Shown: positions 41,562 to 50,635, counted from the stretch's first letter. The stretch: DNA of 64,000 bases from an uncultured Pseudomonadota bacterium (GCA_903879335.1 CAIRLC010000007.1:1-64000), one strand, 5' to 3'. Numbers and translations: made by a program. Notes: generated from the sequence alone by a model not told the origin.

Positions 41562-42190
41562 GTGCCCCCCACTGCTCGCTGCGCCAGAAGCGCCCGCACC
41601 TCGCCGGCACGGGTCTCCTTGATCTGTCGCCAACCGGGTGGCAACTCGGGCAACGCGTCACGCGCCGCCTGCTCCAAGTAAATATGCGCTGCTGGCGCGA
41701 GCCAGCCACGACTGTCCAGAAGTGTACACAATTCGCCCAACGCGCCGAGCGCGAAGGGCGGGTCTAGAAAAACCAAGTCAAAGGGCTGCGGGGAGCCCGA
41801 CAAAAAGACCTGCGCATCGCTCTGGGTGATGCGGGCTTGATTCGCCCCCAACGTCTGCGCAACGGCGATCAAATTACGGACCGCAATCGGGTCGCGCTCG
41901 ACGAACACGGACTCGGCGGCGCCGCGCGAAAGCGCCTCGAAGCCGAGCGCGCCGGTGCCAGCGTATAAGTCTAGGCAGCGGGCCCCCACGACCGAGCGCT
42001 GGAGCCAATTAAAAAGAGTTTCCCGCACTCGATCGGGCGTGGGTCGCAACCCGGGCACGGGCTGAAAGGCCACACGACGGCCTCGCCACTGACCAGCGAT
42101 GATTCTGACCGAGCGCGCGGCGGCCTCAGCGGGAGGGCGGGGTGATCCGGCTCCTGTTTGCGTCCCACGCTTGCTAGTCTTCCGATGCAC
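41558..42190 (-). CDS. rsmD: 16S rRNA (guanine(966)-N(2))-methyltransferase
   Basis: The 210-residue SAM-dependent enzyme has RIIAGQWRGRRV, LRPTPDRVRETLFNWL, the SAM loop LDLYAGTGALGFEALSRG and the catalytic DLVFLDPPF. It methylates G966 in 16S rRNA. The start is GTG 42190 and the N-terminal 25 residues are poorly conserved. It is first in the rsmD-coaD-ggt run and divergent from the lipase-like gene. Confidence 0.94.
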   Translation of the reverse strand: MHRKTSKRGTQTGAGSPRPPAEAAARSVRIIAGQWRGRRVAFQPVPGLRPTPDRVRETLFNWLQRSVVGARCLDLYAGTGALGFEALSRGAAESVFVERDPIAVRNLIAVAQTLGANQARITQSDAQVFLSGSPQPFDLVFLDPPFALGALGELCTLLDSRGWLAPAAHIYLEQAARDALPELPPGWRQIKETRAGEVRALLAQRAVGGT

Positions 42191-42263
42191 GGCGTACCCT
42201 TAAAAATGTCGTCTCGACAATGATAACGCCCGACGGACCATCGCCTGCGAGGACCGCAATATT

Positions 42264-44468
42264 ATGAGAATCCGCCACACCGCACTTTTAATTGCCACTG
42301 CACTGATCGTTGGTGCCTGCGGCTCCGGCTCGTCGAACCTCGGCGGCACTAATACCCAGTCTGGAAACGGCGGTCCCACGACTGCGCATCCGGCCTTTCG
42401 GCCGATTTTCCAGGTGGGTCAGGGCGTACTTCCGTATCCGACCGATTTGTTCTTAAACGGCAGCACGGACGGCACCGTGAAGGCGCCGGTACTTGCGGTC
42501 ACGCCGAATGTGAGCTCGTTGAATAGTCTCGACGGCTTTGGCGTCAACACGGAAATGACCGTCCGGTTTTCGAAGAAGGTTGATGCCTCAACATTGACGA
42601 TACCCGGCAGCGTCGTCGTCATTGAAACCGTCCAGCGTACGGTCATTGCGAGCGCCTCGTCGATCGCACGCGTTCCCGTCGGCGTACGTCGAGTGCTGGT
42701 GCCCGGCGTGGACTACAGTATTGGACTATCGACAGCCTCAGATGCCGATGGCACGGTCGTCTCAATCAAGCCGATGAAACCTCTGACCCCTTCGACGGGA
42801 GGCACATTGGTTGGCGGTCCAGCGGGCCTCGTGGATCAGTCGGGTGTGGGCTACTTGGTTATCGTGACCGGCGCCGTCAAGTCAGTGGATGGCGATGCCG
42901 CGGCTGCTGATGATGATTACGCCTTGATCCGTCAGGCGGTTGCCACCGGCACCGATCCTGCCAATCCTGGCAGCAACTGCTCATCCATCAATGATGCATC
43001 AGTCGCCGGCGTTTGCCGTTTGACCGCGCCGCAACTGGCGATCGCTCAGGCTGCGCATATTCCGGTCGCGGCGGTAGCTTTGACGTTCAGCTTCACCACC
43101 GAGTCAACGCGCGACACACTCGTGCAAATGGCCAACGCGGTGTTGGCGGGACCCGCCCCGCAGTTAGCCGCTCAGGGCTTGCCCCAGGCCGATGGCGTGC
43201 TCTTAACGTCGAAGGATTTACTCGACCCAACCCATTCGAACCCGTACTTGGTGGGTAATGCGGACGTCTACGAGGGCACGATCACCCTGCCGTACTATCA
43301 GCCGACACCGGCCGATGCCACGCCCACGGATCCAGTGCCCACACTCACCGGCCAATGGCAAGCGGCGACCGCCGTGTCGTTGGTGTCAGGACAAGCCGGT
43401 AGCACGCGAGTGACGCGCTATAACCCGGTCCCGAGCGCGCGCCATGTCTTGCCCGTACCGGTACTGATCACTGTCCCAAACAAGATGACGCGCCCTGAGG
43501 CCGGTTGGCCGGTCGTCATATTTGTGCACGGAATTACCGGCAACCGCAGCAATATGCTGGCCATATCCGAAGCCTATGCGCAGGCCGGTTACGCCGTCGC
43601 GGCGATTGATTTGCCGGTGCACGGCATCACCCCGAACGATCCGGCGGCTGCATTGCGCATCCCGGGCGTGCCGGAGCGCACTTTTGACGCAGACTTCGTC
43701 AACAACGGCACCGGATTGCCCGGACCGGACGGCGTTGTCGATGGCTCGGGCTCGAGCTTCATCCAAGTCACAAGCCCAATCACCAGTCGCGACAATCTGC
43801 GCCAAGCGGTCATTGATCAGTTGGCTTTAGCCAGCGCACTCAGTGCGCCGACGACGGTATTGGCGCTGCCGGCAAGTTTCGAAGCCCCTCCACTCTTTGC
43901 GCCATTTGATCCCTCGCGCATCCAGTTGGCCGGACAATCTTTAGGCGGCATCGTCGGTGGCACCGCGGCCAGCCTCCCGTCGAACATCAAATCCTTTGCG
44001 CTGTCGGTGCCGGGTGGCGGCATTGCCGATTTGCTGCTGCAGTCGGCGACCTTTGGTCCACCGATTGGCGGCGCCGTCGCGGCGAAACTTGGCGCGAATA
44101 CATTCCTGTTTAATCGCATGTTCGGTGATGCACAGGCCGCCGTGGACAGTGGCGACCCGCTGAATCACATCGCCATCGCGACTCAGAACAAGCCCGTCCT
44201 GATCCACAAGGTCGTGAATGACCAGGTCATCCCGAACTCAGCGACTGACCGCTTGATCGCTCAATCGGGGCTGACGAAGTACACGGCGCCAGGTTTTGGC
44301 GCCGGCGGCGGCTATGTGACCTTCACGGCGGGCGCACACGCCTCGCTGCTGGATCCATCTGCAGCACCGCTCGTGACTTTGGAAATGCAAAAAGAGTTTG
44401 CGTTCTTTGCCTACATGTCGGGCACTGCCGTGCAACTCTTTGACGGCACATACGTGCAGAATCCCTAA
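42264..44468 (+). CDS. Lipase-like lipoprotein (bacterial lipase N-terminal domain type)
   Basis: The 734-residue protein has a lipobox ending IVGAC (C19), followed by a Gly/Ser/Asn-rich linker. The region about residues 45-400 (GVLPYPTDLFLNGSTDGTVK, NTEMTVRFSKKVD) resembles the N-terminal domain of Pla-1/cef or VolA-type bacterial lipases. The alpha/beta hydrolase domain has the oxyanion motif VIFVHGITGNRSNM and nucleophile S559 in LAGQSLGG. The catalytic His is probably in TAGAHASLLDP and the acid in VNDQVIPN. It should be a membrane-anchored, possibly surface-exposed lipase or lysophospholipase. A strong terminator follows. Confidence 0.78.
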   Translation: MRIRHTALLIATALIVGACGSGSSNLGGTNTQSGNGGPTTAHPAFRPIFQVGQGVLPYPTDLFLNGSTDGTVKAPVLAVTPNVSSLNSLDGFGVNTEMTVRFSKKVDASTLTIPGSVVVIETVQRTVIASASSIARVPVGVRRVLVPGVDYSIGLSTASDADGTVVSIKPMKPLTPSTGGTLVGGPAGLVDQSGVGYLVIVTGAVKSVDGDAAAADDDYALIRQAVATGTDPANPGSNCSSINDASVAGVCRLTAPQLAIAQAAHIPVAAVALTFSFTTESTRDTLVQMANAVLAGPAPQLAAQGLPQADGVLLTSKDLLDPTHSNPYLVGNADVYEGTITLPYYQPTPADATPTDPVPTLTGQWQAATAVSLVSGQAGSTRVTRYNPVPSARHVLPVPVLITVPNKMTRPEAGWPVVIFVHGITGNRSNMLAISEAYAQAGYAVAAIDLPVHGITPNDPAAALRIPGVPERTFDADFVNNGTGLPGPDGVVDGSGSSFIQVTSPITSRDNLRQAVIDQLALASALSAPTTVLALPASFEAPPLFAPFDPSRIQLAGQSLGGIVGGTAASLPSNIKSFALSVPGGGIADLLLQSATFGPPIGGAVAAKLGANTFLFNRMFGDAQAAVDSGDPLNHIAIATQNKPVLIHKVVNDQVIPNSATDRLIAQSGLTKYTAPGFGAGGGYVTFTAGAHASLLDPSAAPLVTLEMQKEFAFFAYMSGTAVQLFDGTYVQNP

Positions 44469-44489
44469 AAGATTCCTGCGCGAGTCACG

Positions 44490-44524
44490 AAGCCCCGTGG
44501 ATCAATGGATCGGCGGGGCTTTTT
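44490..44524 (+). terminator. Strong rho-independent terminator
   Basis: AAGCCCCG (44490-44497) pairs with CGGGGCTT (44514-44521) and continues into a T run (44520-44524), 21 bp after the lipase-like gene and before ftsY. Confidence 0.85.
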
Positions 44525-44590
44525 CTTTGCACTCATTCGGCGCCCTGAAGTCGCGTTACGTAGAATAGGGCACCCACGAAGAGATCGCCG

Positions 44591-45586
44591 ATGTTCGACT
44601 TTTTTAAGAAACCGCCCCCCAAGATCACCGAAGCGGAGACCTCCACGGAGCAGCCGCGCGCAGGGCTATTCAGTCGCCTACGCGCAAAGCTCAGCAGTGG
44701 TGCCGCAGCGCTCGCCCGCGATCTATCGGACTGGCTGCCGGGTCGACGCATTGACGCGGACTTGCTTGAAGAACTCGAACTGCGCTTGCTCACGGCTGAC
44801 GTGGGCTTGCCGGCCACAGAGAGAATTCTGGGTGACCTGCGCAAACGAGTCGCCCGCAACGAGCTGGCCGATCTCGACGCCCTACTCGGCGCACTCCGCC
44901 GGAACATCTCAGATCTGTTAAGGCCGGTGGCCCAACCCCTCATCATTCCGACGGATACGAAACCTTTCGTCGTGTTGGTGGTTGGCGTCAATGGGTCGGG
45001 TAAGACAACGTCCATCGGCAAGCTCGCGCATCGATTGCGCGGCGAAAACAAACACGTCGTCCTGGCCGCCGGTGACACTTTCCGCGCAGCGGCCGTTGAG
45101 CAGTTACAAGTGTGGGGCGAACGCAATGGCGTCACCGTCATAGCCCAAGCCACAGGCGCGGACCCCGCCGCTGTCGTCTTTGACGCCTACTCGGCCGCCA
45201 AAGCCCGTGGGGCGGATGTCCTGCTGGCCGATACCGCCGGCCGGCTACAGACACAAACGCACTTAATGGATGAGTTGCGCAAGGTAAAGCGGGTGCTTGG
45301 CCGCCAGGATGCAACTGCCCCGCACGAGGTCTTGCTCGTATTGGATGCCAGCCAAGGACAGAACGCGCTGAATCAGGCTCGCGTCTTTCATGAGGCCGTG
45401 GGCGTGACGGGCTTGGTTCTCACGAAGCTCGACGGGTCCGCCAAGGGGGGCATTGTGATCGCCATTGCGACCGAACTTGGCATACCGCTCCGCTTTGTCG
45501 GCGTCGGTGAGTCCATTGAAGACTTTGGCGTCTTTGATGTGGACGATTTTGTAGACGCGTTAATCGCACCACCGCGAGTGCCATGA
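44591..45586 (+). CDS. ftsY: Signal recognition particle receptor FtsY
   Basis: The 331-residue SRP receptor GTPase has a short acidic N-terminal region, the NG-domain bundle, G1 VVGVNGSGKTTSIGKLAH, AGDTFRAAAVEQLQVW, G3 DVLLADTAGRLQ, G4 VLTKLDGSAKGG and the closing GVGESIEDFGVFD. It docks ribosome-SRP complexes at the inner membrane. The acidic A domain of E. coli FtsY is much shorter here. It overlaps ftsE by 4 bp (ATGA), the start of the conserved ftsYEX operon. Confidence 0.96.
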   Translation: MFDFFKKPPPKITEAETSTEQPRAGLFSRLRAKLSSGAAALARDLSDWLPGRRIDADLLEELELRLLTADVGLPATERILGDLRKRVARNELADLDALLGALRRNISDLLRPVAQPLIIPTDTKPFVVLVVGVNGSGKTTSIGKLAHRLRGENKHVVLAAGDTFRAAAVEQLQVWGERNGVTVIAQATGADPAAVVFDAYSAAKARGADVLLADTAGRLQTQTHLMDELRKVKRVLGRQDATAPHEVLLVLDASQGQNALNQARVFHEAVGVTGLVLTKLDGSAKGGIVIAIATELGIPLRFVGVGESIEDFGVFDVDDFVDALIAPPRVP

Positions 45587-46248
45587 TCCGTTTCGAACAG
45601 GTCGAAAAACGCTACGCATCCGGACAGACGGCGCTGTCCGATCTGAATTTGTCCGTCGACGTCGGCGAATTGGTTTTTCTGACCGGCCCCTCCGGCGCCG
45701 GCAAGAGCACGGTGCTCAAACTGCTGGGCCTCTTGGAGCGCCCTACTCGTGGCCGCATCACCGTGGCGGGCGTTGAGCTGGGACAAGTGAAGGCCGCGGG
45801 CATACCCGCTTACCGGCAACGCATCGGGATGGTGTTTCAAGATCACCGTCTCATCCATGAACTCAGCAACTGGGACAACATTGCCCTCCCACTGCGCCTC
45901 GCCGGCGGCTTGCGGCGTGAACTCGACTCGCGCGTGCAGGCAGTCCTGGCTACGGTGGGACTAGACGGACAGGACCAGAAACGCCCGAACGCCATGTCCG
46001 CCGGCGAACAACAACGCGTCGGCATTGCGCGGGCCCTCGTCACACGACCCGACGTGGTCATTGCCGACGAGCCGACTGGCAATCTAGACCCAAACCGATC
46101 GCTCGACATCCTTCAACTGTTCCAGTCGATCGCGAAGAGCGGCGTTACCGTGCTGATCGCGAGCCATGACCAGCGCTTAATCGAACAATTGGGTGCGCGG
46201 CAGATCCGATTGGCCGGGGGTCGAGCCGTAGGAAGCGCCCATGACTGA
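45583..46248 (+). CDS. ftsE: Cell-division ABC transporter ATPase FtsE
   Basis: The 221-residue ATPase has Walker A TGPSGAGKSTVLKLL, signature MSAGEQQRVGIARAL, Walker B DVVIADEPTGNLD and the H-loop ASHDQ. With FtsX it controls peptidoglycan hydrolase activation at the septum. It overlaps ftsY by 4 bp and ftsX by 8 bp. Confidence 0.95.
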   Translation: MIRFEQVEKRYASGQTALSDLNLSVDVGELVFLTGPSGAGKSTVLKLLGLLERPTRGRITVAGVELGQVKAAGIPAYRQRIGMVFQDHRLIHELSNWDNIALPLRLAGGLRRELDSRVQAVLATVGLDGQDQKRPNAMSAGEQQRVGIARALVTRPDVVIADEPTGNLDPNRSLDILQLFQSIAKSGVTVLIASHDQRLIEQLGARQIRLAGGRAVGSAHD

Positions 46249-47212
46249 GCCACTCCGAGCCTTCCGACAGCGACCGCTACTGGAGCGGATACGGGCGTGG
46301 TTAGAGCAGCACCAAGATGCCGCACAGGCGGCTTTGCGCCGTCTTCTCGGCGCTTCGGTGGCCAGTCAATTGACCATTGCGGTCATCGGGATTGCGCTTG
46401 TCCTACCTGCGACCTTGCAGGTCTTCATCGAAAACACCCGACAAGCGGCACGCGGATTCGATGCAGCGCTCGATGTCTCGGTCTACCTCAAAGCACATCT
46501 CCCTGAAATCCAAGGACGAACGCTGGCGACGCGGATCGGTCAGCGCCCCGACGTGCAACTGGCGCGGTATGTCTCACCGGATGAAGGCTTGACTGAATTT
46601 CGGCGGTGGTCCGGCTTAGGCTCGGCCGTCGAAGCGGTCGGCCGTAACCCGCTGCCCGGCGCAATTATCGTTCGACCCCGGTCCGCATCAACGGACCCGG
46701 TCGCTATCGATCGGCTCGTCCAAAACCTCGGCACACTGCCTGAGGCGGATCAGGTGCAGTTCGACGGCGTCTGGGTACGCCGCTATACCAGCCTCGTGGA
46801 CGCGATTGCCCGATTCGCCGAGATTCTGGGTGGGCTTTTTGCAGTCTCTGTCCTGCTCATTGTTGGCAATACCGTCCGATTGGATGTGGATGCTCGCCGG
46901 CACGAGATTGAGATCATGAAACTGCTTGGCGCGAGCGACGGCTTCGTACGCCGCCCGGTCCTGTATGCGGGGCTCTGGTACGGATTGCTCGGCGGCGTCA
47001 CCGGCTGCGCGCTCTTGGAATTACTCGTCCTGCTGGTCCGAGGTCCCGTCAGCCGGGTGGCAAGCGCTTACGGCAGCGCCTTTGCCGTGACGCTACCCTC
47101 CGGTGGGCTGATTCTGCTCCTCATCGGCGGAGGTGCGGCACTTGGATGGCTCGGCGCCTGGCTGGCTGCATCGCGCCATTTGCGCGAAATCGCTCCTGGG
47201 CAGGACGACTAA
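46241..47212 (+). CDS. ftsX: Cell-division permease-like protein FtsX
   Basis: The 323-residue protein has a cytoplasmic N-terminus and TM1 (LTIAVIGIALVLPATLQVFI). A periplasmic loop follows about residues 70-190, then three C-terminal helices (FAEILGGLFAVSVLLIVGNT, then the DARRHEIEIMKLLGA coupling motif and two more helices). This is the standard four-TM FtsX layout. It forms the membrane part of FtsEX. About 130 bp separates it from rpoH, including a CIRCE element. Confidence 0.94.
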   Translation: MTEPLRAFRQRPLLERIRAWLEQHQDAAQAALRRLLGASVASQLTIAVIGIALVLPATLQVFIENTRQAARGFDAALDVSVYLKAHLPEIQGRTLATRIGQRPDVQLARYVSPDEGLTEFRRWSGLGSAVEAVGRNPLPGAIIVRPRSASTDPVAIDRLVQNLGTLPEADQVQFDGVWVRRYTSLVDAIARFAEILGGLFAVSVLLIVGNTVRLDVDARRHEIEIMKLLGASDGFVRRPVLYAGLWYGLLGGVTGCALLELLVLLVRGPVSRVASAYGSAFAVTLPSGGLILLLIGGGAALGWLGAWLAASRHLREIAPGQDD

Positions 47213-47263
47213 ACGATAAGTTATTGTCCAATATAGACATTCATGACGGAACTTTAGGGATAC

Positions 47264-47290
47264 TTAGCACTCCAACAAAACGAGTGCTAA
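47264..47290. promoter_or_regulatory. Perfect CIRCE element (HrcA operator) upstream of rpoH
   Basis: TTAGCACTC (47264-47272), nine bases, then GAGTGCTAA (47282-47290) reproduces the CIRCE consensus TTAGCACTC-N9-GAGTGCTAA exactly. CIRCE is the binding site of the heat-shock repressor HrcA. It lies 51 bp upstream of ATG 47342. A GATACT hexamer at about 47259-47264 could be an overlapping -10 element (TAGACA-like -35 about 19 bp earlier), so HrcA would block initiation. No hrcA gene is in the window. Confidence 0.9.
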
Positions 47291-47341
47291 CATTACAACT
47301 ACCCGGACCCCCTAGAATCCGGAAAGGTGAAGGTTTCGATA

Positions 47342-48214
47342 ATGACGGCTCTATCCCCAACCGTTCCGACTGCAACAGCGCTCGCGCTACGCGGGCCGAT
47401 CGGCAGTTTGGATGCCTATATCGACGCGGTATCCCGAATTCCTGTGCAGTCACGCGACGATGAGTTCGCGTTGGCGCGTCGCCTAAGAGAAAACGGCGAC
47501 CTTGATGCCGCGCGTGATTTAGTGCTCTCGCACTTGCGCTTCGTTGTTCATATTGCGCGGGGCTATACCGGTTATGGCTTGCCGATGGGCGACCTCGTTC
47601 AAGAAGGCAACGTTGGCCTGATGAAAGCGGTCAAGCGCTTTGACCCGACGCTGGGTGTTCGATTGGTGTCCTTCGCCGTGCATTGGATCCGCGCCGAAAT
47701 CCACGAGTACGTCTTGCGTAACTGGCGCTTGGTGAAGATCGCCACCACCAAATCGCAGCGGAAACTCTTCTTTAACCTGCGCAAGGCCAAGAAAAACTTG
47801 TCCTGGCTGTCGGCCGAAGAAACCGCCGCCGTCGCACGCGATCTTGGCGTCACGCCCGCTGAAGTGACCCAGATGGAGCAGAGACTGTCTGCCCGTGACG
47901 TCGCCTTTGATCCGGTGCCGGATCAGGACGACGAAGACGGCCAATATTCGCCGGCCGCCTATTTGCCGGCGCCGAATGCCGACCCTGCCGTGGCGGTTGA
48001 AAACGAGGAGTGGGAAGACGCATCGAGCGCACGCCTGCACCAAGCGATCGCGACGCTTGATCCTCGTAGCCGAGCCATTGTGGAACGTCGCTGGCTTGCC
48101 GAGGACAACAAGGCAACCTTGCATGATCTGGCCGCAGAGTTTGACGTATCGGCGGAAAGAATCCGGCAGATCGAGACTGCAGCCTTGAAGAAGCTTCGCG
48201 CCGCGATGGCGTGA
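47342..48214 (+). CDS. rpoH: RNA polymerase heat-shock sigma factor RpoH (sigma-32)
   Basis: The 290-residue sigma factor has region 2 ([49 protein letters not shown]) and the RpoH box QRKLFFNLR at residues 139-147, diagnostic for sigma-32. Region 4 is [23 protein letters not shown] 47342 is preferred to GTG 47327 because AGG lies about 9 bases upstream and the N-terminus then matches the family. It directs heat-shock transcription. A perfect CIRCE palindrome upstream implies extra repression by HrcA. Confidence 0.96.
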   Translation: MTALSPTVPTATALALRGPIGSLDAYIDAVSRIPVQSRDDEFALARRLRENGDLDAARDLVLSHLRFVVHIARGYTGYGLPMGDLVQEGNVGLMKAVKRFDPTLGVRLVSFAVHWIRAEIHEYVLRNWRLVKIATTKSQRKLFFNLRKAKKNLSWLSAEETAAVARDLGVTPAEVTQMEQRLSARDVAFDPVPDQDDEDGQYSPAAYLPAPNADPAVAVENEEWEDASSARLHQAIATLDPRSRAIVERRWLAEDNKATLHDLAAEFDVSAERIRQIETAALKKLRAAMA

Positions 48215-48224
48215 GGCTTCGACG

Positions 48225-48677
48225 GTGAGCGCACTTCGGCTGTGGTTTGAACGCTATGGCAGCAGCCACCGCCACCCGGTCAATCGGGCACTCCATACGG
48301 TCTGTGTTCCCGCCATTGCCATCGCCCTGATCACGCTGCTCGCAGCGATACCCGTGCCTTGGCCGAGGTTTGTGAACCTAGGCAGCGTGCTGCTCAGCGT
48401 CATTCTCGCGTGGTACGCCTACCTATCCGTCCGTTTGGCGATTGGCGCTGCCGCTGTGAGCGGGTTGTCTGCATTGTTTCTAATCGCGCATCCAAGTTGC
48501 GCGACGCCGCTGACGATGACCCTGCTTTTTGTCGCGGCGTGGATCGGTCAATTCATCGGGCACGCCATCGAAGGTCGACGTCCGAGCTTCACTGAAGATC
48601 TACGGTTTCTATTGATCGGGCCCCTCTGGGTGCTTGAGGGTGTCTATTGTCGCTCAGGGCTGAAGCCGTCGACCTGA
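48225..48677 (+). CDS. DUF962 / Mpo1-like membrane protein
   Basis: The 150-residue protein has the DUF962 signature: WFERYGSSHRHPVNRALHTV near the N-terminus and AWIGQFIGHAIEGRRPSF, then LIGPLWVLEGV, toward the C-terminus, with three or four hydrophobic helices. Yeast Mpo1 of this family oxidises 2-hydroxy fatty acids with an Fe(II)-histidine site; the conserved histidines (H17, H19, H26-like and QFIGH) are present. Function in bacteria is uncertain. GTG 48225 starts 10 bp after the rpoH stop, so it is probably cotranscribed with rpoH. Confidence 0.8.
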   Translation: MSALRLWFERYGSSHRHPVNRALHTVCVPAIAIALITLLAAIPVPWPRFVNLGSVLLSVILAWYAYLSVRLAIGAAAVSGLSALFLIAHPSCATPLTMTLLFVAAWIGQFIGHAIEGRRPSFTEDLRFLLIGPLWVLEGVYCRSGLKPST

Positions 48678-48681
48678 TGGA

Positions 48682-48870
48682 TCACTCCTGGTCGGCTCGA
48701 GGGCTAAGACGCTCGGTCACGATGCGTTGGTAGACCGCGGATACGCTACGACCAAGGGCGGTGGCAATTTCCGCGCGAGGCGTTTCACGTGCCACCAGCG
48801 CTTTGAGCTTCCTCAGGTCCGATGAAGTCCAACCGGAACCGTGGTGAGCGCGCCTTCTTGTTCTGATCAC
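48682..48870 (-). CDS. Small HTH (SANT/Myb-like) DNA-binding protein
   Basis: From GTG 48870 (62 residues, GGAG 7 bases upstream) the product has GWTSSDLRKLKALVARETPR, then AEIATALGRSVSAVYQRI, a three-helix tryptophan-anchored HTH seen in many small bacterial proteins. The frame extends to ATG 48924 but without a ribosome-binding site. The targets are unknown. It is convergent with the DUF962 gene and downstream of the deacetylase gene on the same strand. Confidence 0.6.
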   Translation of the reverse strand: MIRTRRRAHHGSGWTSSDLRKLKALVARETPRAEIATALGRSVSAVYQRIVTERLSPRADQE

Positions 48871-48970
48871 TAACTCTCTCCAAAACCCGAGCGCCCCCTC
48901 AATAGGGGGGGCGGAATAATGCACGGGTTAGCGCTCAAAGCCAATCTTGTTTTGTGATCTGAACGCTAAT

Positions 48971-49882
48971 TTAAATTTGCTCGCTCTGCCAACGGCGAAG
49001 CGCCTCCTCAAACACAATCGTATGCAACTCAGCCGTTCGCTGCGTTGTTGTGGCATAACCGCCGCCGAGCACGATTGCGAGCGGGCAACGGGCATCTCGG
49101 ACCGTATCGATGACGAATTGTTCTCGCAGCCGAAGGCCAGCCTCGGTGAGCGCGAGACGTCCATAGCGATCGCCGTCTACCACGTCGACACCGGCTACAT
49201 AAAACACGAGATCCGGTTGATGGGTCGCCAGCGCATGCACGAGGGCCGGACGCAAAGCGTCAAGGTAGGCCTCATCATTGGTACCGTCCGGCAATCCCAA
49301 ATCATGCGTCGAGGGCGGTTTAATCGTTGGGTAATTGCGCTCTCCATGCAGTGACAACGTGTAGACGGCTTGTTTCGATGCAAAGATCGCGGCGGTACCG
49401 TTTCCTTGGTGCACATCTAAATCAACGACCAAGGCTCTCTGGATCTGATTCGTTGCCAGTAATTCCTCAAGCGTCACGGCGACATCATTCAGCACGCAAA
49501 AGCCCTCGCCATGATCGGCAAACGCATGATGGGTGCCACCCGCGAGGTTTGCGGCGAGTCCTTGGTTGAGTGCCGCCATCGCAGCTAGGCGCGTGCCTTC
49601 AACCGTCAGTCGTGCACGACGCCACAGACGTGGCGTGAACGGGATACCCAATTGGCGACGCTCGGGCGGCGTCAGCGCGTCGGCGGCTAATCGGTCTAGA
49701 TAAGCCGGCGTGTGCACTCGCAGCAAAAGCGCCAAAGACGCCTCGCTAGGCTCGCGATACGAGATCATCGCGGACAATCCGCGCTCGTCCAAAATACTCC
49801 GCAGCAGCAGATACTTACCCATCGGATAAGGATGGGTCGGCGGCAAATCAACGCGGTAGCCCTCATGGAAGCTCACGTGCAT
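48971..49882 (-). CDS. Histone deacetylase family protein (class IV/acetoin-utilisation-type)
   Basis: The 303-residue protein has the HDAC/AcuC zinc-deacetylase fold: HTPAYLDRLAADAL, LAGGTHHAFADHGEGFCVLN (catalytic His pair), metal-site VVDLDVHQGNGTAAIF, LSLHGERNYP, VFYVAGVDVVDGDRYG and LGGGYA. It may deacetylate proteins, polyamines or small molecules. ATG 49882 has GGAG 6 bases upstream. It is divergent from the ParB-like gene (80-bp gap). Confidence 0.9.
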   Translation of the reverse strand: MHVSFHEGYRVDLPPTHPYPMGKYLLLRSILDERGLSAMISYREPSEASLALLLRVHTPAYLDRLAADALTPPERRQLGIPFTPRLWRRARLTVEGTRLAAMAALNQGLAANLAGGTHHAFADHGEGFCVLNDVAVTLEELLATNQIQRALVVDLDVHQGNGTAAIFASKQAVYTLSLHGERNYPTIKPPSTHDLGLPDGTNDEAYLDALRPALVHALATHQPDLVFYVAGVDVVDGDRYGRLALTEAGLRLREQFVIDTVRDARCPLAIVLGGGYATTTQRTAELHTIVFEEALRRWQSEQI

Positions 49883-49962
49883 TCGAAACTCCTTCAAGGG
49901 GATCAGCGGGTACCCTTGTCGCCACAATCAGCGCATCCTAGCCGGACTTGGAGGACTCCTGC

Positions 49963-50568
49963 ATGCATGATCCAAAACTCGACACGGCTCGATTGGACGC
50001 ACTGCATCCAACTCAACTCACCGTTGGTCTGCGTGAAGTGGATGCCAAGCGCCAACACTGGAAAAGCGTTGGACATCGGGCGCGTTACCTCGGACGTCAC
50101 CTCGTACCGGTCGTGGCAGGCCCTGGCGGCCGTTACTACCTGATCGATCATCACCATCTATGCCGAGCGCTACTGGATGAAGGCGTTCCGCAGGTTGGCG
50201 TCACTGTCGTCGCTGACTTAAGCGCCTTAGACCGCGCCGAGTTTTGGTCCTTTATGGAACATCGCGGTTGGTTGCACACCTATGACGCCAACGGCAAGCG
50301 CCGCAGCGCCAAACACATCCCCACGCATCTCGCCGATCTTAAGGATGACCCGTACCGAAGCCTTGCCGGCGCCGCGCGCCTAGCCGGTGCCTTTGCTAAG
50401 GATTCAACGCCATTCAGCGAATTTCTCTGGGCGACGCATTTTCGACAGCGCATCAAACGCCACCTAGTTCGCGACGCGTTCAGTGACGCCCTTGAGCAAG
50501 CAATGAGCTTGGCTCGGTCCCTAGATTCCGCACACCTTCCCGGCTGGTGTGGACCACATCCGCGTTAA
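49963..50568 (+). CDS. ParB-like nuclease family protein
   Basis: The 201-residue protein matches the putative ParB-like nuclease family (ParBc_2). LHPTQLTVGLREVDAKRQHW is followed by GPGGRYYLIDHHHLCRALLD, the conserved GxYxIDxHH motif that replaces the GxxR of ParB, and a C-terminal region with SEFLWATHFRQRI. This family is usually chromosomal and not part of a partition operon; its role is unknown. ATG 49963 has GGAGG 8 bases upstream. There is no parA nearby. It is convergent with gabT. Confidence 0.78.
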   Translation: MHDPKLDTARLDALHPTQLTVGLREVDAKRQHWKSVGHRARYLGRHLVPVVAGPGGRYYLIDHHHLCRALLDEGVPQVGVTVVADLSALDRAEFWSFMEHRGWLHTYDANGKRRSAKHIPTHLADLKDDPYRSLAGAARLAGAFAKDSTPFSEFLWATHFRQRIKRHLVRDAFSDALEQAMSLARSLDSAHLPGWCGPHPR

Positions 50569-50574
50569 CCGCCC

Positions 50575-50617
50575 AAAAAGCACGCGGCCTGTGCCGCCAT
50601 GCGACACAGGCCGCGTG
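50575..50617 (-). terminator. Terminator for the gabT gene
   Basis: CACGCGGCCTGTG (50581-50593) pairs perfectly with CACAGGCCGCGTG (50605-50617), a 13-bp stem and 11-base loop. On the minus strand it is followed by C and five Ts (50575-50579). It lies 19 bp past the gabT stop. Confidence 0.9.
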
Positions 50618-50635
50618 AGGATCGACTTGGACGAA

